Made by a program: the position numbers and the translations under genes. 64,000 bases of DNA, taken from positions 3,610,136 to 3,674,135 of the forward strand of contig NZ_FNLF01000002.1 of assembly GCF_900103175.1 (NCBI RefSeq). The letters run 5' to 3'. Positions 1 through 8,700 of the stretch are shown in pieces. Within the stretch, counting starts at the first letter, position 1. Every line of letters begins with the position of its first letter. The DNA is from Tsukamurella pulmonis (GTDB taxonomy: Bacteria > Actinomycetota > Actinomycetes > Mycobacteriales > Mycobacteriaceae). The notes under the pieces are model-generated. The model saw nothing but the letters and a program-made list of their open reading frames with translations. It did not search any database and was not told the DNA's origin.

Positions 1-1
1 G

Positions 2-580
2 GACCTCGTCATCAGCACGCACCTGCACCCGGATCACTGCGGATGGAACACCAGGCTCGTCGACGGGCAGTGGCGGCCGACGTTCCCGAACGCCGTCTAC
101 CTCTTCGCCCGGGCGGATCTGATCGCCCTGCAGTCGCTCGCAGCGGGCGACGGTCTCGACGGTGTCATGGCCGATCTCGCCCGCACCTACGTGGACAGCG
201 TCGGCCCGGTACTGCGCGAGGGCCATTGGCGCGCGGTGGACGACGGCGAGGTCATCGCCGCCGACGACCACACGGAGGTGATCGTGCGCGCCTCCCCGGG
301 CCACACCGACGGGCACCTCGCGGTGGAGATCAGCTCCTCCGAGGGCGGCGCGATCGTCGCCGGCGACGCGATCCACCACCCGATCCAGCTCCTGCATCCG
401 GACCTCGTCCAGGGCGGCGACGCCGATCCCGAAACCGCGCGGGCCACCCGCGAGCAACTCCTTCGACGGTGCGCCGACGAGGGCCTGCTCCTGCTTCCGG
501 CGCACTTCACCGAGCACGCGCCGTTCCGGGTGACGATCGACGCCGGCGATCGTCCGGTGGTCAGCGCAGTGAGCGCGTGA
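2..580 (+). CDS. MBL-fold metallo-hydrolase (5' truncated)
   Basis: The reading frame is open from the first bases of the window, so the N-terminus lies outside. The visible 192 residues carry the metallo-beta-lactamase-fold metal motifs: HLHPDH at about visible residues 7-12 (the HxHxDH signature), a GHTDGH loop with its His near 101, the bridging Asp in AGDAIHH near 122, and a late His in PAHF near 168. Together these bind two metal ions in hydrolases of this fold. The pattern resembles quorum-quenching lactonases and related small-ester hydrolases, but the substrate cannot be assigned. The last 20 bp overlap the 3' end of the convergent reductase gene. Confidence 0.85.
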   Translation, partial: DLVISTHLHPDHCGWNTRLVDGQWRPTFPNAVYLFARADLIALQSLAAGDGLDGVMADLARTYVDSVGPVLREGHWRAVDDGEVIAADDHTEVIVRASPGHTDGHLAVEISSSEGGAIVAGDAIHHPIQLLHPDLVQGGDADPETARATREQLLRRCADEGLLLLPAHFTEHAPFRVTIDAGDRPVVSAVSA

Positions 581-1214
581 AGACGCGGTGCACGACGCCG
601 CTGGGGCTGGCGGTGGATTCGATCGCGAACCGCTCCTGCACGCCCTCGAGCCCGTCCCACAGCCGCTCGCCGCGGCCGAGCACGATCGGCACCTCCACCA
701 GATGTAGGTGATCGACGAGGTCGGCGGCGAGGAACTCGCGCACCGTCTGCACTCCCCCGCCGATGCGGATGTCCTTCTCCCCCGCGATCTCCCGCGCCGC
801 CGCGACCGCCTCGGCGGGTGAGGCGTCGAGGAACCGGAACTCCACCCCGTCGGCCGTGGTGAAGGCGGGCCGGGGCCGGGTGGTGAGCACGATGATCGGC
901 GTGGTGAAGGGCGTCTGCTCACCCCACCAGCCGCGCCAGGACTCGTCGGCGAGGACCTCCGGCGTGGGCGCGAACTTGCCGCGCCCCATGATCTCCACGC
1001 CGATCCCCTCGTCCCAGGCCTCGGAGAAGGCGTCGTCGACGCCGCGGGCCGCGCTGGTCAGTCCGTGGATCGCCGCGCCCCGCCGGGTGCCGAAGAACCA
1101 CTGCATCAGAGATCCACCGGCGTGCCCGAAGGGCGCGTCGCGGCTCTGGTCCGCTCCGGTCCCGAAGCCGTCCAGCGAGATCGCGAAGTTGTGCACGCGC
1201 ACCTGACCCGTCAT
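561..1214 (-). CDS. RibD C-terminal/dihydrofolate-reductase-like protein
   Basis: A 217-residue protein of the RibD_C/DHFR-like family, a Rossmann-type NADPH-binding fold found in riboflavin-pathway reductases and in many stand-alone actinobacterial proteins. The N-terminus (VHNFAISLDGF) is the family's first strand with the SLDGF motif. A central IMGRGKF corresponds to the nucleotide-binding turn, and IRIGGGVQTVREFLAADLVDHLHL is the typical C-terminal GG-containing segment followed by the DELHLHI-like strand (here split for description: IGGG near residue 150, then VDHLHLVEVP). It is monocistronic and converges on the upstream hydrolase with a 20-bp overlap. Substrate unknown; a true folate or flavin role is not implied. 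Confidence 0.8.
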   Translation of the reverse strand: MTGQVRVHNFAISLDGFGTGADQSRDAPFGHAGGSLMQWFFGTRRGAAIHGLTSAARGVDDAFSEAWDEGIGVEIMGRGKFAPTPEVLADESWRGWWGEQTPFTTPIIVLTTRPRPAFTTADGVEFRFLDASPAEAVAAAREIAGEKDIRIGGGVQTVREFLAADLVDHLHLVEVPIVLGRGERLWDGLEGVQERFAIESTASPSGVVHRVFTRSLR

Positions 1215-1267
1215 GGGGACAGGCTAGCGACGCGTCTCCGCCGCCGCGCCGCAACGGCGGCAGGCGG

Positions 1268-1780
1268 CTACCCCTCGAGGAGCTTCTTGCGCAGCGCCTC
1301 GTCCTTGTCGAGCACCATCTTCTCCAGGTTCTCCTGGAAGACGACCATGCGCTGGCGCAGCGAGGGATCGGCGGCGCCGAGGATCCGCACGGCGAGCAGG
1401 CCGGCGTTGCGGGCGCCGCCCACGGACACCGTCGCCACGGGGATCCCGGCGGGCATCTGCACGATCGAGAGCAGCGAGTCCATGCCGTCGAGGTGCTTGA
1501 GCGGCACGGGCACGCCGATGACGGGCAGCGGGGTCGCGGAGGCGACCATGCCCGGCAGGTGCGCGGCGCCGCCGGCGCCGGCGATGATCACCTCGACGCC
1601 GCGGTCCGCGGCGCCCTTGGCGTAGTCGAGCATCCGCTGGGGGGTGCGGTGCGCGGAGACCACGCCCACCTCGAACCGGATCCCGAACTCGGCGAGTGCC
1701 TCGGCGGCGGCCTCCATCGTCGGCCAGTCCGAGTCGCTGCCCATGATCAGTCCGACGCGCGGTCCGGTGTTCTCAGCCAT
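1268..1780 (-). CDS. purE: N5-carboxyaminoimidazole ribonucleotide mutase
   Basis: A 170-residue class I PurE that converts N5-CAIR to CAIR in de novo purine synthesis. GSDSDW at residues 14-19 and SAHRTP near 43 are the substrate-phosphate and catalytic-His motifs, and [14 protein letters not shown] is the conserved glycine-rich loop. The ATG at 1780 gives the family's usual length. A longer in-frame extension runs back into purK and is rejected because it has no PurE similarity. The start overlaps the purK stop by 8 nt, so the two genes are translationally coupled and encode consecutive steps. Confidence 0.96.
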   Translation of the reverse strand: MAENTGPRVGLIMGSDSDWPTMEAAAEALAEFGIRFEVGVVSAHRTPQRMLDYAKGAADRGVEVIIAGAGGAAHLPGMVASATPLPVIGVPVPLKHLDGMDSLLSIVQMPAGIPVATVSVGGARNAGLLAVRILGAADPSLRQRMVVFQENLEKMVLDKDEALRKKLLEG

Positions 1781-2999
1781 GCTCACTCCATCCATCGGTC
1801 CACTCCGCGGTCGCCATCCAGTGCGCCGCACGTTCCGCCCGCTCCCGCAGCTCCGCCGCGTAGTCGGGGTCGTTCCGGTCGCCGTCGGGCGCACCGACCA
1901 GGTTGACGTGCCCGATCTTGCGGTCGGGCCGCCCCTCCTTGCCGTACATGTGCACATGCGCCTCGGGCATCCGGGCCATGAGGTGGTGCAGCCGCTCGTC
2001 GACGCCCATCTCGGGCTCCGACGGTGCGCCCAGCACGTTCGCCATGACGGTGAGCGGCGCGGTCGGGGCGGTGCCGCCGAGCGGGTAGTCGAGGACGGCC
2101 CGCACGTGCTGCTCGAACTGGCTGGTGACGCAGCCGTTCATCGACCAGTGGCCGGAGTTGTGCGGCCGCATCGCGAGCTCGTTGACCAGCATCTCGCCCG
2201 ACGGGGTCTGGAACAGCTCCACCGCCATCACGCCCACGACGCCCAGCTCGTTGGCGAGCCGCAGCGCCAGGGACTCGGCGAAGGACGCCTCCGCGTCGGA
2301 CAGGTTCGGGGCGGGCGCGAGCACCACCGCGCACTGGCCGTTGCGCTGCACCGTCTCCACCACCGGCCAGGTGGCGCCCTGCCCGAAGGGCGAGCGCGCG
2401 ACCATGGCCGACAGCTCGCGGGCCAGCTCCACCCGCTGCTCGCCCAGCAGCTGCACTCCGGCGGCGAGCTGGGCCTTCGCCACCTCCAGCGCCTCGTCCA
2501 GGGTGTCCGGCAGCCAGACGCCACGACCGTCGTAGCCACCGCGCACGGCCTTGAGCACCACGGCGCCGGGGTAGCGCTCCCAGAACGCCCGCACCTCGTC
2601 GACGGTGCCGATCTCGGCGAAGCCGGGCACGGGGGCGCCGAGTTCGGTCAGCCGGTGCCGCATCGCCAGCTTGTCCTGCGCGTAGAGCAGCGCCTGTGGC
2701 GGCGGGTTGACCGTGACGCCCTCGGCCTGCAACGCCAGCAGGTGCTCGGTGGGCACGCCCTCGTGATCGAAGGTCAGCGCGTGCGCGCCGGTCGCGACGC
2801 GGCGCAGGTCCTCGAGCCGGTCGTGGTCGCCGAGGACCACGTCCGGGCACACCTGGGGCGCGGGCTCGTCGGGCGCGGCGGCGAGCACGCGCAGGGACTG
2901 GCCCAGCGCGATGGCGGCCTGATGGGTCATGCGGGCCAGCTGGCCGCCGCCGACCATGGCCACGACGGGCCGCGACCGGCGCGTTTGAACATCACTCAC
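1773..2999 (-). CDS. purK: N5-carboxyaminoimidazole ribonucleotide synthase
   Basis: A 408-residue ATP-grasp ligase that carboxylates AIR to N5-CAIR with ATP and bicarbonate. An N-terminal VGGGQLARM loop is followed by the ATP-grasp core ([15 protein letters not shown] near the metal site) and a C-terminal [13 protein letters not shown] motif that carries the Mg-ligating residues. The GTG at 2999 (VSDVQ...) is preferred over an ATG 15 codons upstream because the extension is unrelated to the family. It is the first gene of purK-purE and is divergent from the GtrA gene, with 116 bp between. Confidence 0.95.
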   Translation of the reverse strand: MSDVQTRRSRPVVAMVGGGQLARMTHQAAIALGQSLRVLAAAPDEPAPQVCPDVVLGDHDRLEDLRRVATGAHALTFDHEGVPTEHLLALQAEGVTVNPPPQALLYAQDKLAMRHRLTELGAPVPGFAEIGTVDEVRAFWERYPGAVVLKAVRGGYDGRGVWLPDTLDEALEVAKAQLAAGVQLLGEQRVELARELSAMVARSPFGQGATWPVVETVQRNGQCAVVLAPAPNLSDAEASFAESLALRLANELGVVGVMAVELFQTPSGEMLVNELAMRPHNSGHWSMNGCVTSQFEQHVRAVLDYPLGGTAPTAPLTVMANVLGAPSEPEMGVDERLHHLMARMPEAHVHMYGKEGRPDRKIGHVNLVGAPDGDRNDPDYAAELRERAERAAHWMATAEWTDGWSEHG

Positions 3000-3102
3000 C
3001 CGTCCATAATCGCAGGTCCACCACAGTCCGGGGGTGCCCGGCACAGCGTGCGGCCCCGCTCCGACCGCGTCACACTCTCCGCGGTACGATTCACGGTTCC
3101 GT

Positions 3103-3118
3103 TAGAGTGGCGCACGTG
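3103..3118 (+). promoter_or_regulatory. -10 element and leaderless GTG start of the GtrA gene
   Basis: TAGAGT at 3103-3108 is followed by 7 nt and then GTG at 3116. This is the same geometry as at accD5 and sseA in this window, so transcription probably starts at or next to the GTG. That favours 3116 over the in-frame GTG at 3107, which lies inside the -10. Confidence 0.55.
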
Positions 3119-3661
3119 GCATTCATCGAGGCGATCCTGGATCGCACCCCGGCACCGCTCCGCGGACTCGTCATGCAGCACCACGAGCTGATCAAGTTCG
3201 CGATCGTGGGCAGCACGACGGCGGTCTTCGACCTCGCCATCTTCTACGGCCTGGTCCTCACGGTCCTCGATGACAAGCCCACCGTCGCCAAGATCTTCTC
3301 GGGCGTCTGCGCCGTGATCCTCTCGTACATCCTCAACAGCGAGTGGAGCTTCAAACACCGCGGCGGCAGGGAGAAGCACCACGAGGCGCTGCTGTTCTTC
3401 GCCATCTCGGGCATCGGCGTGCTCATCATGGCCGCGCCCATCTTCATCGCGAACAACTTCTTCGACCTGCGCAACGTCGACTCGAAGACCACGCTGATCG
3501 TGGTCGACTTCGTGCTCAACTACATCGTGGGCAACCTGCTGCAGATGGCCTTCCGGTTCTGGGCGCTGCGCCGCTACGCGTTCCCCGAGGACATGCGCGA
3601 CGCCCCGGTCCAGGAGTCCATCCCCGCCGCCGGCGATACGACGTCCGCCGGCGAACGCTGA
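3116..3661 (+). CDS. GtrA-family membrane protein
   Basis: A 181-residue polytopic membrane protein of the GtrA/DPMS1 family, with four predicted transmembrane helices. The first begins at LIKFAIVGSTTAVFDLAIF, followed by a second around the YILNSEWSF motif (the family-typical N-x-x-W-x-F turn), then two more in the C-terminal half. GtrA proteins are thought to flip polyprenyl-phosphate-linked sugars or to support cell-wall glycosylation; in mycobacteria they are linked to arabinogalactan-type precursors. Divergent to purK as in M. tuberculosis (Rv3277). The start at GTG 3116 is set by the leaderless promoter spacing. The histidine kinase follows 11 bp downstream. Confidence 0.88.
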   Translation: MAFIEAILDRTPAPLRGLVMQHHELIKFAIVGSTTAVFDLAIFYGLVLTVLDDKPTVAKIFSGVCAVILSYILNSEWSFKHRGGREKHHEALLFFAISGIGVLIMAAPIFIANNFFDLRNVDSKTTLIVVDFVLNYIVGNLLQMAFRFWALRRYAFPEDMRDAPVQESIPAAGDTTSAGER

Positions 3662-3672
3662 GCCCTCCGGGC

Positions 3673-4980
3673 GTGCGCCATCGCATCCTCCGCTCGACGA
3701 TCGCGGTCGTCGCGGTCACGGGCCTGTTCCTCGGCCTACCGCTCATGTTCTACACGTGGCGCTGGCTCGATGACACCGCCCGCACGGACCTGCAGCACCG
3801 CCTGCAGCGGGCCTCGTCGGAGATCCTGGTGCAGGAGCAGCGCACCGGCGTCGTCGACGAGCCGCCGGTCGAGGCGCTCCGCCTGCTGGTCCCGTCCGAG
3901 GGCCGGCTGACCCTCTCCTACACCGATCGCACCGGCACGCCGCGCGAGCTCACGGTCGGCCGCGGGCCGTTCCAGCACGCGATGACCGAGGGCACCTCGC
4001 TCGGCGACGCCGGCCTGCTGCGCATCGAGCAGGACTACTCGGTGATCCGCGACGACCAGTACCGCGCGCTGACCATCGAGTTCATCGTGATGGTGCTCTC
4101 GCTCACCGCGGGCGTGGTGGTCGCCGCCGTGACCGCCAGCCGCGTCGCGGACCCGGTACAGGAGGTCGCGCACCGCGCGCAGCGCCTCGCCGGCGGCGAC
4201 TTCCGGCCCGACCCGCACCGGCACGGCATCGAGGAGCTCGACCGCGTCCTCGACGTGCTGGACGCCGCGACCGTGGAGATCGCCGACCGCCTGCAGCGGG
4301 AGCGGCAGATCGTCGGCGACGTCTCGCACCAACTGCGCAGCCGCCTGACGGCGATCCACATCCGCCTCGACGAGCTGACCCTGCACCCCGATCCCGAGGT
4401 GGTCTCCGAGGCGCAGGCGGCCCTCGACCAGGTCGACCGACTGACCTCCTCCGTCGGCGACATGGTGCGCATGTCGCGGGTCGAGCGGTCCGCGCGCGGC
4501 ACCGTCGACGTGCGGGCGGAGCTCGCTCCGCTGCTCGCCGACCTCGCGCCGTCGTTCGCCCGGGCCGGCCGCCGGCTCACCGTCCGTCCGCCCGACGGTC
4601 CGCCGCTCACCGCCCGGGCGACGGCGACACGCACGCGGGAGGCCGTCGCCGTGCTCGTCGACAACGCGCTCGAGCACGGCAGCGGCGAGGTGACGGTGAC
4701 GCTGCGCCCGGTCGGCGAACACACCGTGCAGATCACCGTCGCGGACGAGGGATCGGGCATCTCCGACGCCGACGCCCAGCGCATCTTCCGGCGCGGCTAC
4801 TCGGCGGGCGACGGCACGGGCGTGGGCCTGGCCCTCGCGCGCGCCTTCGTCGAGGCCGACGGTGGCCGCCTGCAGCTGCAGAGCCGCAAGCCCACAACCT
4901 TCGCCGTCTTCCTCCCCGCAGCGGGCGCGGGCGACGACCTCGAACCCCCGCACGCCCTCACCGAGCCCGAGCCCCGCTGA
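3673..4980 (+). CDS. Membrane sensor histidine kinase
   Basis: A 435-residue OmpR-class sensor kinase. TM1 spans roughly residues 8-28, followed by an extracytoplasmic domain of about 105 residues and TM2 near 136-156. A HAMP-like linker (VADPVQEV, then LAGGDF) leads to the dimerization helix with phospho-acceptor His219 in VSHQLRS. The ATPase domain has the N box at D330-N331 (VDNALEHG), the DEGSGI G1 box and GVGLALA G2 box. The GTG at 3673 follows the GtrA stop by 11 bp; a longer frame extends back inside the GtrA gene and is rejected. No response regulator is adjacent on this strand. The probable partner is the OmpR-type regulator at 6602-7288, across the convergent GMC gene. Confidence 0.9.
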   Translation: MRHRILRSTIAVVAVTGLFLGLPLMFYTWRWLDDTARTDLQHRLQRASSEILVQEQRTGVVDEPPVEALRLLVPSEGRLTLSYTDRTGTPRELTVGRGPFQHAMTEGTSLGDAGLLRIEQDYSVIRDDQYRALTIEFIVMVLSLTAGVVVAAVTASRVADPVQEVAHRAQRLAGGDFRPDPHRHGIEELDRVLDVLDAATVEIADRLQRERQIVGDVSHQLRSRLTAIHIRLDELTLHPDPEVVSEAQAALDQVDRLTSSVGDMVRMSRVERSARGTVDVRAELAPLLADLAPSFARAGRRLTVRPPDGPPLTARATATRTREAVAVLVDNALEHGSGEVTVTLRPVGEHTVQITVADEGSGISDADAQRIFRRGYSAGDGTGVGLALARAFVEADGGRLQLQSRKPTTFAVFLPAAGAGDDLEPPHALTEPEPR

Positions 4981-4983
4981 GCA

Positions 4984-6552
4984 TCAGGCGCCGAGCGCCC
5001 GGTCCATCAGATACTCGGCGAAGGCCGTGATCACCAGCGACGGGTTGGCCCCGCCCGCGTTGCCGGGGATGCCGGCGCCGTCGAGAACCCGGATGGCGGG
5101 ATGCCCGTGCAACCGGCCCTCGGCGTCCGAGGCCGCACCGAGTGGAACGCCGCCCAGCGGATGGGCGGTGGCGGTGGGCGGCAGGCCCGCGTTCGCGAAG
5201 CCGAGCGCCGGGTCGGCGCCGAGCCCCGCCGCGACGGGCAGCGGTGCGAGCGCCAGGCCGCCGTCGACCTCGGTGAGTCGGCGGAGCACCCGCGCGCTCG
5301 CCGCGCCCGCGTCGGCCGAGATCCCCAGCGGCGGCACGAGCAGCCGTGGCTCCCCACCGACCACCGTCCAGGACGCCCGGTTCTCCCAGTCGGCCGGAAC
5401 GGTGAAGACGGGGATCGCCGGCATCGACAGCGGCATGCCCATGGTCTCGACCCGCACAGGCAGGTGATCGTCGTCGTCATCGACGAACGCCGAGGTCGCG
5501 ATGGCCCCGGCCTGCGGCCCGAGCCCGTCGGCGCGCAGTTGCACCGCGACCTGGTTGCCGTTGTCACCGACCTGCGTGCCCACGTGCTCGTTGAGGTTCG
5601 GGAGCCCGCCCGCGAGCCGCGACCGCAGCAGCAGCTCGGTCGTGCCGTACGAGCCGGCGGCCAGGTAGAGCTGATCGCAGGTGTAGTCGCGACGCCGCTC
5701 GACCCCGCCGCCGCCGTTCAGCTCCTCGACGTGCACGGCGATCCGTCCGCGCTCCTGCGTGATGCCGGTGACCCGCTGCAGCGTGCGCAGCCGCACCGAG
5801 GGCTGCGCGAGCGCGGCGGCGAGGTAGGTGGTCGAGAGTTCGCGCTTGCCGCCGTTGCTCACGCCGAAGGTCATCTCTCCGGCGGTCACCGACGGCCGGA
5901 CCTCGCCGCGCAGCTCGCGGCGCACGACGTCCCAGTTCATCGTGCAGGGCACCGATTCGCACCGCCACCCGGCGCGGTCCATCGACGCCTCGAACCGGCG
6001 CAGGGTCGCGAACGGGCGGCTGGCCCGCACGTCGTCGGGGATGGGCGCCGCGCGCAGGTTCCGCAGCGCCCGCGGCAGGTACTCCCCAGCGAGCTGGGGG
6101 TACCGCGGCCCCGAGTGGAAGATCTTGTCGTAGTACCGGGGATGCGGGGGCACGGTGGCCCCGAAGTAGACGACGGAACCGCCGCCGACGACGGCGCCGC
6201 GCAGGATCGCCAGCGTGCCGGCGAGGTCGACGTCGAGCACGCCGGTCCGCCCGAGTTCCGGCGCCCACAGCGCGTCGGGGTGCAGCGGGTTCGTACCGGG
6301 CGCGTAGACCTCGGCGTGATCGTCGAGCCGGTAGGAGCGGCCCCGTTCGAGGACCAGCGTGTCGACGCCGGCGGCGCCGAGGCGCTGCGCTGCGACGGAC
6401 CCACCGAACCCGGTGCCGATCACGAGGGCGGTGACGTGCGTGCGCTCGGGAGCGGCGCGCACCGGCGCGGGAAGGGCTGCGGCGGTGATCGCGGCGGCGG
6501 CTCCCAGCAGGGCCGTCCGCCGCGTCAGGACGGGGCGGTCAACGGTGTGCAC
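4984..6552 (-). CDS. Tat-exported GMC oxidoreductase, cholesterol-oxidase-like
   Basis: A 522-residue flavoenzyme. A Tat-type signal starts with TRRTALLG (R11-R12), followed by a hydrophobic stretch and an AxA-like site near residue 34. The FAD dinucleotide-binding loop GTGFGGS is at 46-52. VVGGGSVVYFG and YYDKIF resemble the substrate-binding region of cholesterol oxidase. The C-terminal AHPLGG and the DGAGIPGNAGGANPSL block match the catalytic His/Asn region (WHPLGG and PGNxGxNP in cholesterol oxidase). Likely role: periplasmic or extracellular oxidation of a sterol-like alcohol. It lies 49 bp downstream of the response regulator on the same strand and ends 3 bp from the kinase stop. A sterol substrate is inferred from family resemblance only. 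Confidence 0.85.
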   Translation of the reverse strand: MHTVDRPVLTRRTALLGAAAAITAAALPAPVRAAPERTHVTALVIGTGFGGSVAAQRLGAAGVDTLVLERGRSYRLDDHAEVYAPGTNPLHPDALWAPELGRTGVLDVDLAGTLAILRGAVVGGGSVVYFGATVPPHPRYYDKIFHSGPRYPQLAGEYLPRALRNLRAAPIPDDVRASRPFATLRRFEASMDRAGWRCESVPCTMNWDVVRRELRGEVRPSVTAGEMTFGVSNGGKRELSTTYLAAALAQPSVRLRTLQRVTGITQERGRIAVHVEELNGGGGVERRRDYTCDQLYLAAGSYGTTELLLRSRLAGGLPNLNEHVGTQVGDNGNQVAVQLRADGLGPQAGAIATSAFVDDDDDHLPVRVETMGMPLSMPAIPVFTVPADWENRASWTVVGGEPRLLVPPLGISADAGAASARVLRRLTEVDGGLALAPLPVAAGLGADPALGFANAGLPPTATAHPLGGVPLGAASDAEGRLHGHPAIRVLDGAGIPGNAGGANPSLVITAFAEYLMDRALGA

Positions 6553-6601
6553 CGCGCGAGCATATGTTGCAACTGCAACCCGTACGGGAAGTCGGCCGTT
6601 T

Positions 6602-7288
6602 CTACTCCGCGTCGAATCGGAAACCCACGCCGCGCACGGTGACGATCCGGCGCTGCGATCCGGGATCGTCGCCGATCTTGCGGCGCAGCCAGGAGATGTG
6701 CATGTCCAGGGTCTTCGAGCCCCGCAGGTCCGAATCGCCCCAGACGTCGGCGAGGATCTCCTCGCGCGAGAGCAGCCGACCCGCGTGCTCCATGAGGAAG
6801 CGCAGCAGCTCGAACTCCTTGTTCGCCAGGGCCACGTCCTCCCCGTCGACGGTGACCCGCCGCGCGCTGGCGTCGAGCCGGATCCCGCCGGCCTCGACCA
6901 CCTCGGGGGCGTCCTGCGCCGGAGCGCTGCGCCGCAGCAGCGCCCGGGTGCGCGCCATCAGCTCGAACATGCGGAAGGGCTTGCCGACGTAGTCGTCGGC
7001 GCCCGCGTCGAGGCCGACCACGAAGTCCATCTCGTCGGTGCGGGCGGTGAGCATGAGCACCGCCAGCTCGGGGCGCGCAGCGCGGACCTCGCGGCACACC
7101 TCGAGCCCGTCCATCTCGGGCAGGCCGAGATCGAGGATGAGCAGCGCGTACTCCTCGTCCACGGCGCGGCGCAGGGCGTCGGTCCCGGTGGCGGCGACGT
7201 CCACCTCGTAGCCCTCGCGCGAGAGCGCGCGGGCCAGCGGCGATGCGATCGCCTCGTCGTCCTCGGCCAGGAGCACCCGCGTGGTCAT
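6602..7288 (-). CDS. OmpR-family response regulator
   Basis: A 228-residue two-domain regulator. The receiver domain shows the acidic pair E9-D10-D11, phospho-acceptor D53 (LILDLGLPEMDG), the switch Thr81 and Lys103 (VGKPF). The C-terminal winged helix contains the OmpR signature NKEFELLRFL, the recognition helix region SKTLDMHISWLRRKIG and the wing RGVGFRF. The ATG at 7288 overlaps the stop of the PH-domain gene (ATGA, 4 nt). It is therefore co-transcribed with birA and the PH-domain gene and followed by the GMC oxidoreductase, which may be its target. The kinase at 3673-4980 is the only unpaired OmpR-type kinase seen in the window. Confidence 0.94.
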   Translation of the reverse strand: MTTRVLLAEDDEAIASPLARALSREGYEVDVAATGTDALRRAVDEEYALLILDLGLPEMDGLEVCREVRAARPELAVLMLTARTDEMDFVVGLDAGADDYVGKPFRMFELMARTRALLRRSAPAQDAPEVVEAGGIRLDASARRVTVDGEDVALANKEFELLRFLMEHAGRLLSREEILADVWGDSDLRGSKTLDMHISWLRRKIGDDPGSQRRIVTVRGVGFRFDAE

Positions 7289-7830
7289 GAGCGCCGAGGG
7301 TACTCCGCCGAACGGCCGTCGCGACCGCGGTCGTCGTCCGCGTCGTCGAGCGCGTCGACGAGCAGCGCGTGCGTGGCGGCGATGCGAGGCACGTCGGGGA
7401 AGTCCAGTGGATCCTCCCCCGCGGACTCGACGGTGAGCACGCCGCTGCGCAGCATCCGGTCGAGGAGCCTTTGGTGGTACTGCACCGAGTTGATCCGGCG
7501 CAGCGGGATGTCGATGCCGCGGCGGCGCACGATCCCGGAGCGGAACATGATCCGCAGGTCGGTGATCACCAGGTGCGTGGCGCGCCACACCGCCCAGGGC
7601 CGTACGGTCCACCAGCCGACGATCAGCACCCACACCACGACGATCGCCAGCAGCAACCAGTCGGGCAGCGCACCGTCGAGCCGAGCGCGGCCGAGCAGCC
7701 CGAGCGCGACGCCCGCCGCGGCGCACGCGGCGAACAGGACCAGCACCGGGACGATCATCCGGGTGGCCTGCGGCCGCGTGTGCAGCAGGATCCGCTCGTC
7801 GTCGACGAGGGCCTTGGCCGGGAAGCCCAC
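7285..7830 (-). CDS. PH-domain (bPH2) membrane protein
   Basis: A 181-residue membrane protein. After a short cytoplasmic start (FPAKALVDDERILLHTRP, typical of this family), two hydrophobic helices span roughly residues 25-45 and 55-75. A bacterial PH-like domain follows, recognisable by HLVITDLRIMFRSGI, the RRGIDIPLRRINSV segment and VLTVESAG. It corresponds in position to Rv3278c of M. tuberculosis, directly after birA. The GTG at 7830 lies 2 nt from the birA stop; the stop overlaps the response-regulator start. Function is unknown; membrane-associated PH proteins often act as scaffolds. Confidence 0.87.
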   Translation of the reverse strand: MGFPAKALVDDERILLHTRPQATRMIVPVLVLFAACAAAGVALGLLGRARLDGALPDWLLLAIVVVWVLIVGWWTVRPWAVWRATHLVITDLRIMFRSGIVRRRGIDIPLRRINSVQYHQRLLDRMLRSGVLTVESAGEDPLDFPDVPRIAATHALLVDALDDADDDRGRDGRSAEYPRRS

Positions 7831-7832
7831 GA

Positions 7833-8651
7833 TCAGGCCGGCCGCAGGTGGGTGACGTCGCCGGCCGAGAGCACGTGGCGCGTTCCGGCCGCGTCCTGTA
7901 CCACGATGCGGCCCTCGACGTCCACGTCGACGGCGGTGCCGCGCAGCACCTCGTCGGCCGGCAGCGAGACCGTCACCTCCTGCCCGACGGTGACGCACAC
8001 GGCCAGGTAGTCGGCGCGGGCCGCGGCGGGGTCGTCGGTCCAGGCGGCGAGCCCGGCGTCGAGGTGGCGCAGGTAGGCGATGGCCAGGGCGGTGCGGTCC
8101 GGGTTCTCGGCGCCGGCCAGCTGGAGCGACGTGGCCGTCTCGACCGGCACGTCGGCGGCGGCCAGGGTCGTGTTCAGCCCGGTGCCGATGACGGCGACGA
8201 GCGCACCGTCGGGCCCGGTGGCGAGCTCGGAGAGGATGCCGGCGGTCTTACCGCCGCGGCCCCCGGGCGCGGGCTCCAGCAGCACGTCGTTGGGCCATTT
8301 CAGTCCGGCGGTCAGCCCCGTGACCTCCCGCACCGCGGCGACGGCGGCGACGCCGGTCACGAGCGAGAGCCAGCCCGCGCGGGGCGCGGCCGCGGCGGGC
8401 ACCGCCACCGTCACGGAGAGGGAGAGCTGGGTGCCGGCGGGCGCCGACCAGGGCCGCAGGTGGCGGCCGCGGCCCGCGGTCTGCACATCGGCGATGAGGA
8501 CGCGGCCGGGCTCCTCGCCCGCGCGGACCCCGTCGGCGAGGTCGGCGTTGGTGGAGCCCGTACTGGGCACCACCGAGACCTCGTGCCAGCGCGTGCCGCG
8601 CACGGCTTCGGCGATCACCGTCTGATCGGGGAGCACCACGACCTCCTCCAT
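7833..8651 (-). CDS. birA: Biotin--[acetyl-CoA-carboxylase] ligase
   Basis: A 272-residue class I biotin protein ligase. It makes biotinyl-5'-AMP and transfers biotin to the carrier lysine of acyl-CoA carboxylases, here presumably Lys564 of AccA3 encoded in this window. The biotinyl-AMP loop is GRGRHLRPW at residues 60-68 and the catalytic lysine is in KWPNDVL (K118). There is no N-terminal helix-turn-helix, so unlike E. coli BirA it is not a repressor. The ATG at 8651 is chosen because the upstream extension runs through the accD5 promoter region. Divergent to accD5. Confidence 0.95.
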   Translation of the reverse strand: MEEVVVLPDQTVIAEAVRGTRWHEVSVVPSTGSTNADLADGVRAGEEPGRVLIADVQTAGRGRHLRPWSAPAGTQLSLSVTVAVPAAAAPRAGWLSLVTGVAAVAAVREVTGLTAGLKWPNDVLLEPAPGGRGGKTAGILSELATGPDGALVAVIGTGLNTTLAAADVPVETATSLQLAGAENPDRTALAIAYLRHLDAGLAAWTDDPAAARADYLAVCVTVGQEVTVSLPADEVLRGTAVDVDVEGRIVVQDAAGTRHVLSAGDVTHLRPA

Positions 8652-8671
8652 CGATGGGCAGTGCGGTTCCG

Positions 8672-8698
8672 AATCGACTCTATTGGTTAGAGTCGATT
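8672..8698. promoter_or_regulatory. Perfect 11-bp inverted repeat with back-to-back -10 elements (birA/accD5)
   Basis: Arms 8672-8682 and 8688-8698 are exact reverse complements around the 5-nt centre TTGGT. Each arm contains TAGAGT on one strand: 8688-8693 on plus, ending 7 nt before the accD5 ATG at 8701, and 8682-8677 on minus, pointing at birA. The element therefore combines two opposed -10 hexamers in one palindrome. A symmetric regulator bound here would act on both genes. No regulator is identified. Confidence 0.6.
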
Positions 8699-8700
8699 GC

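Noticed and set aside
1781-1957. N-terminal extension of purE
   Set aside because: The 59 extra residues match no PurE and lie inside purK; the ATG at 1780 gives the family length.
3107-3115. Upstream GTG (3107) as GtrA start
   Set aside because: It overlaps the -10-like TAGAGT (3103-3108); GTG 3116 has the same 7-nt spacing as other leaderless genes.
8672-8698. FasR/fasO-type operator for the accD5 palindrome
   Set aside because: The sequence does not resemble the corynebacterial fasO pattern as I know it; the regulator is left unassigned.
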